NCBI GenBank assembly: GCA_017434455.1
Contig: JAFRFG010000036.1
Location: 1 to 64,000 of the forward strand
Length of the DNA: 64,000 bases
Direction: 5' to 3'
Source of the DNA: Thermoguttaceae bacterium
Lineage (GTDB): Bacteria; Planctomycetota; Planctomycetia; Pirellulales; Thermoguttaceae
Below are positions 58,198 to 64,000 of the stretch, piece after piece (within the stretch, counting starts at the first letter, position 1; every line of letters begins with the position of its first letter). The notes below the pieces were generated by a model. The model did not search any database, was not told the origin of the DNA, and saw only the letters and a program-made list of their open reading frames with translations. A program made the position numbers and the translations under genes.

Positions 58198-59182
58198 GGT
58201 CGATACCTCGCCAATAAAAGGGTGCCTCAAATAAGGAGTCAGAACGACATTCCACAAAGGACTCCCGCTCGCCGGAGCGGGATTTTGAAAGAAACAGGTC
58301 TCCGTCGATCGATCGGGAAACGAGAACCTCGCCCAGTCGGTCGGCCAGTTTTTCCGCGGCGGTCGTGTCGCCGCATGGGCAGTAGAAGGCCGTGCCGCTG
58401 CCGGTCATTCGAGCGCCGGGGGCCCCGGCCGCCTCGAACGCCTCGGCGACGCGGGCCAGTTCGGGACACAGCCGCCGCGCGGGCTCTTCCAGCCGGTTGA
58501 ACAGCCGGTCGATAATCTGTTCCACCGGCCCGTCGGCCAGCGCCGATAAAAGCGTCTCGGGCGTCCGCCGTTCGGCGGAGCAGCCCAGCGCGCGATAGAC
58601 CTCGGCGGTGGAAAGGCCGACCTTCGGCTTAAAGAGAACGAACCACAGCGGCCTCGCCTCGAAGAGGGGCTCGACAAGCTCGCCCCGGCCGCGGCCCCGG
58701 GAAAGCCCGGGGGTAAAGAACAGGGGAACGTCGCTCCCCAGTTCGGCCCCCAGGTCGGCGAGCCGCTGCCGAGAAAAACCGCACTCCCAAAGCCGGTTGA
58801 GAAGGTAAAGCGCCGCGGCCGCGTCGCTGGAGCCCCCGCCAAGCCCCGCCTGGGCGGGGATGGTTTTGACCAGCGTCAACCGGGTCGGGACCCGCCGGCC
58901 GCAGCGGCTCGCCAGCAGGCAGGCGGCGCGATAGACCAGGTTTTCCCGGGCGGGGAACCGCTCGCCGATCTCACGGCCCGAGAAATCGAACGTCTTTAAA
59001 TCGAGAAAATCTTCCGCGCCGCCGGCCGGCACGATTTCGGCCTTAAGGGTATCGCTTAGGTCGATCGGCAGAAAGACGGCGTCCACCTCGTGATAGCCGT
59101 CGGCACGAAGGCCGAGCACCTCAAAGAAGAGGTTCAGCTTCGCCGGTGTTCGAACGCTCAGCTGCGCTATCGGGCGATCCAC
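58151..59182 (-). CDS. ispE: 4-diphosphocytidyl-2-C-methyl-D-erythritol kinase
   Basis: 343 residues. The GHMP-kinase signature is PAKLNLFFEVLGLRADGYHE at the start and the ATP loop is IPAQAGLGGGSSDAAAALYL. The third motif lies near EAAGAPGARMTGSGTAFYCP. The enzyme phosphorylates CDP-methylerythritol with ATP in the MEP isoprenoid pathway, in the cytosol. The last 25-30 residues (FYWRGIDHGNHRSRNTSGG) lack family character and are encoded where the frame overlaps spoVG, so the C terminus may be an extension of recent origin. The gene is preceded by a promoter and a ribosome site GGGAG. Confidence 0.92.
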   Translation of the reverse strand: MDRPIAQLSVRTPAKLNLFFEVLGLRADGYHEVDAVFLPIDLSDTLKAEIVPAGGAEDFLDLKTFDFSGREIGERFPARENLVYRAACLLASRCGRRVPTRLTLVKTIPAQAGLGGGSSDAAAALYLLNRLWECGFSRQRLADLGAELGSDVPLFFTPGLSRGRGRGELVEPLFEARPLWFVLFKPKVGLSTAEVYRALGCSAERRTPETLLSALADGPVEQIIDRLFNRLEEPARRLCPELARVAEAFEAAGAPGARMTGSGTAFYCPCGDTTAAEKLADRLGEVLVSRSIDGDLFLSKSRSGERESFVECRSDSLFEAPFYWRGIDHGNHRSRNTSGGGSE

Positions 59183-59273
59183 CTGTTCCTGCTCCCGCTT
59201 AGTTAAAGAAGGCCCTAAGAATTATGGAAAAACCAGATTATTGACGTTAGACGTGAAAAATACCCACACCCTC

Positions 59274-59302
59274 ATTATAACGGTGCCCCATTATTCTGAC
59301 AA
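59274..59302 (-). promoter_or_regulatory. Promoter of ispE-spoVG (TTGTCA-N17-TATAAT)
   Basis: Minus-strand TTGTCA at 59302-59297 and TATAAT at 59279-59274, spacing 17, about 92 nt before the ispE start. Confidence 0.75.
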
Positions 59303-59345
59303 GTTTTCGACGGCGGTTTGAAATAGAAAACTAACGTTTTTTTAG

Positions 59346-59388
59346 AAAAAAACCCGGCGGTGGACCATAAGCGGGCCATCGCCGGGCA
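59346..59388 (-). terminator. Terminator after the flavodoxin-like gene
   Basis: Minus-strand imperfect stem starting CCCGGCGATGG, loop CGCTTAT, partner ending CCACCGCCGGG, followed by TTTTTTT. Confidence 0.78.
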
Positions 59389-59424
59389 AGAGGCATTTCG
59401 GGCGGTTTCGCCGAACGGGGGAGG

Positions 59425-59991
59425 TTAGGCGATCTTTTTCAGAAGCCAGCCGAAGTTCTCGGCCAGGTTATCGAGAATCTTTACCCCCTCGGCGTCACGG
59501 TCAAACTCCCCCTTCTGGCAAGCGCTGACCACGTTCCAGTAGCTGGCGCCCGGGACGATCATCTCGGAGATTAAAAAGAAGTAGTTCAGCTGGGCGAAGG
59601 TGAAGTTCTTCCCCGCGCGGCGGGCGACCGCGATGGAGGCCCCCACTTTGTGCTTGAGCTTGTTCTCTCCCCGGCGGGCGACCGAACCGACCCGGTCGAT
59701 CAGCGACATCATCAGCGGGGTCGCCGAGCCGAACCAGACCGGGGAACCGAGGATGATGCCGTCGGATTCGACGAACTTGGAGTAGAGGAGATCAAAGTTC
59801 GGGTCGTCCAAGACGCAGCGTTTGGCCTCGACGCAGGCGTAGCACGCCGCGCAGCTCTTGACCGGATGCTGGCCGAGGGAAATAAACTCCGTCTCGATCC
59901 CCTGTTGGGCAAGGGCGCCGAGAACATGATGAACCGCGGCGTCGGTATTGCCGCCGACGCGGGGACTTCCGGAAACGCCAAGAACTTTCAT
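59425..59991 (-). CDS. Flavodoxin-fold NAD(P)H-dependent FMN reductase
   Basis: 188 residues from the ATG at 59991 (AAAGG upstream); the frame is open 7 codons further without benefit. MKVLGVSGSPRVGGNTDAAV is the FMN phosphate-binding loop of NADPH-dependent FMN reductases. GSPVWFGSATPLMMSLIDR is the second flavin contact. Between them is HPVKSCAACYACVEAKRC, a cysteine set usual in the iron-sulfur flavoprotein-like subgroup, so an Fe-S cluster is possible. The role would be flavin or quinone reduction in the cytosol. It lies between rpmB and ispE on the same strand. Confidence 0.82.
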   Translation of the reverse strand: MKVLGVSGSPRVGGNTDAAVHHVLGALAQQGIETEFISLGQHPVKSCAACYACVEAKRCVLDDPNFDLLYSKFVESDGIILGSPVWFGSATPLMMSLIDRVGSVARRGENKLKHKVGASIAVARRAGKNFTFAQLNYFFLISEMIVPGASYWNVVSACQKGEFDRDAEGVKILDNLAENFGWLLKKIA

Positions 59992-60180
59992 CGCGACACC
60001 TTTAGCCGGCACTACTGCGGCCGCCTATCTATAAAGAAAGCCCGCTTCCCGACGACGCCGCGGGACGCTTTGATAAACCAAAGCATGCGAACCGCGGCGT
60101 TAAGGAAGCGAGCGCCCGTTTTTTACCCACGCGCTTTTTGGGGCGCGCACAACGCCCGAAAAAGCGCCAGCGCGCCGAAT

Positions 60181-60453
60181 TTAGGCCTTGTCCTTTTCCA
60201 CCAGCTTGAACGGCTTGGCGACCACCTTTCGGGTGACGGCGCCGCTGCGGATGCACTGGGTGCAGACACGGACGGTCTTGGCCGCGCCCCCTTCGGTGGT
60301 GACCTTGATGCTCTGGAGATTGGGCTTGAACGCGCGGCGGGAGATACCGGTGACCTTCGTACCAACGCCCTTCAAGTACTTGGCGCGACCGCGGGTGGTC
60401 ACATGGTTACCGAGAATACGGCCTTTTCCGCAGATTTCACAAACGTTCGACAT
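60181..60453 (-). CDS. rpmB: 50S ribosomal protein L28
   Basis: 90 residues. MSNVCEICGKGRILGNHVTT and SRRAFKPNLQSIKV are the L28 signatures, and VRVCTQCIRSG closes the domain. Cysteines at 5, 8, 64 and 67 make the zinc-binding (C+) version. It is a structural part of the large ribosomal subunit. The gene has its own promoter with a leader of about 160 nt, longer than needed, which contains a GGTCT-type hairpin that could be regulatory. Confidence 0.94.
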   Translation of the reverse strand: MSNVCEICGKGRILGNHVTTRGRAKYLKGVGTKVTGISRRAFKPNLQSIKVTTEGGAAKTVRVCTQCIRSGAVTRKVVAKPFKLVEKDKA

Positions 60454-60622
60454 CGCTGAACCTCTCGCGCGCCGGAAACTTTCCGGCGAATATGATATTT
60501 ACGCTTGCCGGGGGAACCCCTCGGCGGACATTCACAACACCCCTTATCGCGCCTGGCGCGGGGGACCTGCCCTTTGGGGGAGAGACCTTAAACGGTCTGC
60601 CGCGCCACTAAAGGGATTGCCT

Positions 60623-60650
60623 ATTATAAAGGGTAGAATCACCCCTTCAA
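60623..60650 (-). promoter_or_regulatory. Promoter of rpmB (TTGAAG-N16-TATAAT)
   Basis: Minus-strand TTGAAG at 60650-60645 and TATAAT at 60628-60623, spacing 16. It lies between panD and rpmB. Confidence 0.6.
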
Positions 60651-60728
60651 GGGAGCCCCCCGAGGGAAAAAGCGCACCGCGGGAAAACCCGGGCCAAAGA
60701 GAACCGCCGCCCCTGCGGGCGGGGAAGA

Positions 60729-61088
60729 TCACTCCAGCACCTCGGTCAGCCGGTTCTTCGCGTCGACCTTCACCACGCGGCTTCGGCGCCGGGGGAGCTC
60801 CTCTTCCTCGTACTCGGCGTAGGTGATGATCACCAGCAGATCGCCGGGGACCCCGCAGCGGGCGGCCGGGCCGTTGAGCATCACCGTCGCGCTGCCGCTC
60901 GGCGCCGCGATGGCGTAGGTGACCAAACGCTCGCCGTTGCTCAGATTCAGGACATGAACCTGCTCGCCTGGAAGAATATCGGCCGCCGTCAAAAGATCGG
61001 TATCGACGGAGATGCTCCCCTCGTAGCCGAGATTGCAATCGGTCAGCGTCGCCCGATGAATCTTTGACTTAAGCATAATACGGCGCAT
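60729..61088 (-). CDS. panD: Aspartate 1-decarboxylase precursor
   Basis: 119 residues from the ATG at 61088; a GTG at 61094 is 6 nt from the AAGGA site and may compete. LKSKIHRATLT, NLGYEGSISVD and LNGPAARCGVPGDLLVI are diagnostic. The self-cleavage site is G24-S25, which with this start has the same numbering as the E. coli enzyme and favours it. Cleavage generates the pyruvoyl group that decarboxylates aspartate to beta-alanine for pantothenate and CoA. The gene has a good promoter and is probably transcribed alone. Confidence 0.93.
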   Translation of the reverse strand: MRRIMLKSKIHRATLTDCNLGYEGSISVDTDLLTAADILPGEQVHVLNLSNGERLVTYAIAAPSGSATVMLNGPAARCGVPGDLLVIITYAEYEEEELPRRRSRVVKVDAKNRLTEVLE

Positions 61089-61162
61089 CGGCACTAATGT
61101 TCCTTTCGTTGATATCTCAAGCCGGCGCGGCGGACACTCTTGCGGCCGTGCGGCTGGGGTTT

Positions 61163-61191
61163 ATTATAGTATCGTCCGCCATACCTGCCAG
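61163..61191 (-). promoter_or_regulatory. Promoter of panD (CTGGCA-N17-TATAAT)
   Basis: Minus-strand CTGGCA at 61191-61186 and TATAAT at 61168-61163, spacing 17, about 75 nt before the start. Confidence 0.6.
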
Positions 61192-61296
61192 ACGGCCCAC
61201 CCCCTTCCCCTTAAAAGACAAGGAGCGTTAAGACAGGCATTAAGACAGGGAAAAGACAAAAGCGGGAAACTTTTTCCCGCCGTCGGCACCGCCCCC

Positions 61297-61324
61297 TTGA
61301 CGATACAAGGAACCTTGCCATAAT
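61297..61324 (+). promoter_or_regulatory. Promoter of tRNA-Val (TTGACG-N16-CATAAT)
   Basis: TTGACG at 61297-61302, CATAAT at 61319-61324, spacing 16; transcription would start near 61331, 7 nt before the mature tRNA. Confidence 0.6.
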
Positions 61325-61337
61325 TGGCGGGTGTCGA

Positions 61338-61412
61338 GGGCAGTTAGCTCAGTTTGGTTAGAGCACTAGCTCGACAAGCTAGGGGTCGTTGGTTCGAGTC
61401 CAATACTGCCCA
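61338..61412 (+). tRNA. tRNA-Val (anticodon GAC)
   Basis: A complete 75-nt cloverleaf: acceptor stem GGGCAGT/ACTGCCC with seven pairs, D stem GCTC/GAGC, anticodon stem CTAGC/GCTAG, T stem GTTGG/CCAAT with loop TTCGAGT, discriminator A, and CCA not encoded. The anticodon loop is TCGACAA, giving anticodon GAC for valine. Position 33, almost always U in tRNA, is C in this reading. Confidence 0.9.
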
Positions 61413-61420
61413 TTGAGCAA

Positions 61421-61456
61421 AGGGTTTTCGGTCGAAAGACCGAAAACCCTTTTTTT
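61421..61456 (+). terminator. Terminator after tRNA-Val
   Basis: A perfect 13-bp stem AGGGTTTTCGGTC / GACCGAAAACCCT with a GAAA tetraloop followed by six T residues. Confidence 0.92.
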
Positions 61457-61508
61457 ATTGACCTATCCCGGCATTTCTTGATTGAAGTAATTGAAGTATG
61501 AGGCACAA

Positions 61509-61584
61509 CGTGCCGAACGGCTGCCGAAGAAGTTTTCAGGGGCATACCCGCTCCGGCCGTGCCGGACGTGCCGAACGGCTGCCG
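61509..61584. repeat. Tandem repeat, 58-nt period, next to the 3' end of the HzsA-related gene
   Basis: The 19-nt element CGTGCCGAACGGCTGCCGA occurs at 61509 and at 61567. The sequence between and after them is also similar (TTCAGGGGCATACCCGC against CTCAGGGGAATACCCGC), so a segment including the last codons of the downstream minus-strand gene was duplicated. No gene is seen in 61457-61589. Confidence 0.75.
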
Positions 61585-61589
61585 ACTAA

Positions 61590-64000
61590 TTACTCAGGGG
61601 AATACCCGCCGCCGGTCGTACCGGCCCGGCTGCTTCGGAACTGGTAGTCTCCCCACAGCGGGACGTTCAGGTCGGTCCAGCATTTGATCGCCTGCTCTTC
61701 CTCCGGGGCGAGTGAAACGCCCCGGTGGTTCTCGTCGCGCAGAATCTCCCACAGACGGCTCTGGAAGGTCCCGAAGGAAAACGGCGCCGCCTTGGTCGTC
61801 TTGCCGGCGCCCCAGGTGTAGTCGAAGTAATGAACATCGCCGCTTTGGATCAGCGAACGGTACGACGCGGGGATACGGTCCGCGTCGAGCCGGCCTGTCA
61901 GGTCGAACTGGCGGGGCTTCTTTTCGGCGGTTTCGGCGGTGTGGCACTCGACGCAGCGCTTATCGAGAACCGGCTGGACGACCCGCTCGTACCAGAACGG
62001 CCCGGCCCCCCACGGCGGGGCGCTCAGCGATCGGCCCGGGTTCTTCGAGGCGAGGGTCAGCGACCCGGTCGGGGTCGACAGCCGGCTTTCGTGACAGCCG
62101 ATGCAGGAGCGCTGTTCCCCCTTTTGCAGCTGGACGACCGAACGCATTCGCTGGATCTCGTTCATATTCTCGTCGAGCAGCTCGAAGAAGAGCACCTGTT
62201 CGGCCGGGACGAGGAAGTCGGCGGAGCCGTCCTCCTCAATCTCGATCGTCCCAATCACCCCCTTGGCGACATACGACGGCCAGCCGAACGGCCCCTGCAG
62301 AATATCGACCGGCGAGGCGTAGTATTCCATAAACGGCTCGTGGTCGGCCTGATAGGTTCCGTCGGCCAGCTGCGCCAGCGGGGTCGGCAACTCGCGGCAG
62401 ACCCGCAGGTAGCGCGCTTTGCCCGGCTCGACCTGGCCTTCCAAACCGCGGTAGACGTTCGCCACCGAGAACTGCCCCAAGCCCTTTTCGGCCAGATCGG
62501 GCTTGATCACCCCCTTGAGGACCGGCGGGACCGGCTGCGGGGCGAACGGCTGCGGGCAGATGGTATCGATCGCCGGATCGGTAAAGAGCAGCTCGCGGTT
62601 GCCGTATCGGTCGAGCAGGAAGATGCCGAACCGATCCAGCGGCGCGTGGGCGACTAAGTAAACGTCGCGCGAAATCGGGTACGCCTCGCGGAAAGTCTCG
62701 CCCCAGCTGCTGAAGCCGGGCCAGGCGACCTCGGGGGTAATGGAACGGATCATCGACGGATCGTGCGGTCCCTTGGTCAGGTCGATCAGCGCGATCGGGC
62801 CGTTGAGGTCACTAAAGTGAGAGATGAGGGTACAGCAGACCTCGCGCGTCTCGGGGACCTCGCGGCCGTTGGCGTACCCCTGGGGAAGGTTGATCGTATT
62901 GCCGAAGACCAGCTCGGGCATCGTCCCGTCGATTCGGATGGTCCAGAGGGTATGGCCGTAGTCGGCCCCCTTGTCGACGTACTCCGAACGGGTCCAGATG
63001 ATGCGGCCGTCGTCCATCACGCTGGGGGCGAACTCGGTGAGGTTCGCCATCGACAGGGCCTTTAAATCACTGCCGTCTTTCTCCATTCGATGGAGGACGA
63101 ACGCCTGGGGACGCCAGCAGATGAACTTCTTTTTGCAGCGGGTCGAGACGAACGCCAAACCGCCGTCGGGAAGCTCGGTCGGCCAAAAATCGTGGAACGG
63201 CCCCTCGGGACTGATCCGGCGCTTTTCGCCGGTCGCCAGATCGAGCTCATAGATTCGGAAGTACTCGTCCTGCGAGACCCGGTGGGCGTAGTAGATCTTG
63301 GTCGCGTCGCGGCTTTGCGACGGGTTGCGGATCACCCCGTCCCCGGCCTCGACGATACGGCGCACTTGGGCGCCGGCCGGGTCGAGCACACCGTCGACCC
63401 GGGGGATATCGATCAGCAGGACGGCGCCGCCGGGGACCCACTGCGAGTCGAACAGGTCGCTGTAGTTGTGCGACGGATGGAACGGGTGGCGCTGGTTCGC
63501 CAAAAGATGCTGCGCCGGCTGAAGATCGTCGCCGGAAAGGAACAGCCGCCGCTTCAGCAGGCGGATCTTCATAAAGAGGTCACGCTCGGCGAAAGCGGGG
63601 TAAAGCGAAAGCGGACGCTCGGCGCGATACCGGTTCCAAAGGGGGAGAAGTTCCTCTTCGACGGCGCGAAGGACCGGGTCGTCACTGCGCCTGCCGTCGG
63701 CCAGGGCGGCGGCGAAGTCATTGAGCTCAACGTACTCCGGGGGAAGGTTCAGCCCGGCGGCGATCGCCTCCGGGTCGCTGTAGCGGGGATTGAGCACCCC
63801 GGGGATCGTCACCCGCTTGAGGAAGTCTTTCTCTTCCCGCGCGTCGGACTCCGGGGCTTCCGCGCGGCGGAGCATATCGGTCAGCTGGCACAGCGGCCGA
63901 TAGCACGGATCGTAGCGAAAACCGTTGAGGAACCAGGCGGGCTGCCCCTCGCCGGTTGAGACGTGAACCTCGGTCTGCGGCCCGGCCTGGCCGAAGCGCA
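61590..64000 (-). CDS. HzsA-related beta-propeller / cytochrome c protein (5' truncated by window edge)
   Basis: At least 803 residues. The frame remains open from an internal ATG at 63875 to the window edge (reading TDMLRRAEAPES, and upstream GQPAWFLNGFRYDPCYRPL), so the start lies beyond the window. A propeller-like region (RIYELDLATGEKRRISPEGP, PSVMDDGRIIWTRSEYVDKG, HTLWTIRIDGTMPELVFGN) is followed by two haem c sites, CIGCH near 62105-62091 and CVECH near 61953-61939. It resembles the protein at 47467-50364 but lacks that protein's C-terminal extra domain. A periplasmic redox role is likely; the substrate is unknown. Confidence 0.82.
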   Translation of the reverse strand, partial: RFGQAGPQTEVHVSTGEGQPAWFLNGFRYDPCYRPLCQLTDMLRRAEAPESDAREEKDFLKRVTIPGVLNPRYSDPEAIAAGLNLPPEYVELNDFAAALADGRRSDDPVLRAVEEELLPLWNRYRAERPLSLYPAFAERDLFMKIRLLKRRLFLSGDDLQPAQHLLANQRHPFHPSHNYSDLFDSQWVPGGAVLLIDIPRVDGVLDPAGAQVRRIVEAGDGVIRNPSQSRDATKIYYAHRVSQDEYFRIYELDLATGEKRRISPEGPFHDFWPTELPDGGLAFVSTRCKKKFICWRPQAFVLHRMEKDGSDLKALSMANLTEFAPSVMDDGRIIWTRSEYVDKGADYGHTLWTIRIDGTMPELVFGNTINLPQGYANGREVPETREVCCTLISHFSDLNGPIALIDLTKGPHDPSMIRSITPEVAWPGFSSWGETFREAYPISRDVYLVAHAPLDRFGIFLLDRYGNRELLFTDPAIDTICPQPFAPQPVPPVLKGVIKPDLAEKGLGQFSVANVYRGLEGQVEPGKARYLRVCRELPTPLAQLADGTYQADHEPFMEYYASPVDILQGPFGWPSYVAKGVIGTIEIEEDGSADFLVPAEQVLFFELLDENMNEIQRMRSVVQLQKGEQRSCIGCHESRLSTPTGSLTLASKNPGRSLSAPPWGAGPFWYERVVQPVLDKRCVECHTAETAEKKPRQFDLTGRLDADRIPASYRSLIQSGDVHYFDYTWGAGKTTKAAPFSFGTFQSRLWEILRDENHRGVSLAPEEEQAIKCWTDLNVPLWGDYQFRSSRAGTTGGGYSPE

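Noticed and set aside
61338-61590. tRNA-associated integration site
   Set aside because: No integrase or duplicated tRNA 3' end is present; the repeats downstream derive from the end of the neighbouring gene.

Overview
The window reads as a piece of a planctomycete chromosome (phylum Planctomycetota, probably a host-associated or polysaccharide-degrading member). The pointers are a DUF1559 pseudopilin, two HzsA-related propeller/cytochrome c proteins, a Gfo/Idh/MocA enzyme with a twin-arginine leader, ispE followed by a SpoVG that carries a zinc ribbon, and a MoxR/Bat operon. This assignment is inferred from gene content; no 16S or marker search was possible. Most genes are G+C rich, but roughly 17-19, 36-39 and 42-47 kb look visibly more A+T rich.

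Layout. 1-5.3 kb: a truncated secreted protein, a parvulin-type foldase, a SpoU RNA methylase, a lipoprotein and tilS. 5.5-16 kb: one operon moxR - DUF58 - BatD-like - batA - batBC - batDE, in which neighbouring Bat genes are fused. 16.1-19.8 kb: a promoter-led cluster of a MauE/thioredoxin-like membrane protein, two short cysteine-rich exported proteins, a large secreted protein and a DUF1573 protein, flanked by two small relics of a Gfo/Idh gene. 19.9-27.2 kb: Gfo/Idh oxidoreductase and two GH2 glycosidases. 27.3-31.8 kb: two tandem paralogue pairs (secreted proteins, then polytopic membrane proteins). 31.9-36.5 kb (minus): a GH106-like glycosidase and a frameshifted phosphodiesterase. 36.9-45.1 kb (minus): six tandem paralogues of a new-looking secreted, C-terminally anchored protein family in two promoter-led sub-arrays, with a GT39-type glycosyltransferase between them. 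45.3-47.2 kb: a truncated MauE/thioredoxin pseudogene and another secreted anchored protein. 47.5-57 kb: HzsA-related cytochrome, DUF11 lipoprotein, secreted proteins, Na+/Ca2+ antiporter, HAD phosphatase and the DUF1559 pseudopilin. 57-64 kb: a small membrane protein, a 29-residue basic protein, spoVG-ispE, a flavodoxin-like reductase, rpmB, panD, tRNA-Val and a second HzsA-related protein running off the right edge.

The most unusual part is the six-gene array. Within each sub-array the signal peptides, intergenic spacers and C-terminal membrane anchors are nearly identical, but the ectodomains pair up across sub-arrays (37864-38892 with 43016-44023). That pattern suggests cassette-like exchange of variable ectodomains between homogenised ends. 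The GT39-type gene sits inside the same transcription unit, so a surface-protein diversification and glycosylation system is a reasonable but untested hypothesis. The second candidate system is the cysteine-rich peptide/MauE-thioredoxin/DUF1573 cluster at 16.1-19.8 kb, whose redox gene has a decayed copy beside the array.

Recurrent promoters of the form TTGACA or TTGCGC, 16-18 nt, TACAAT/TATAAT precede many transcription units and were used to correct several gene starts.
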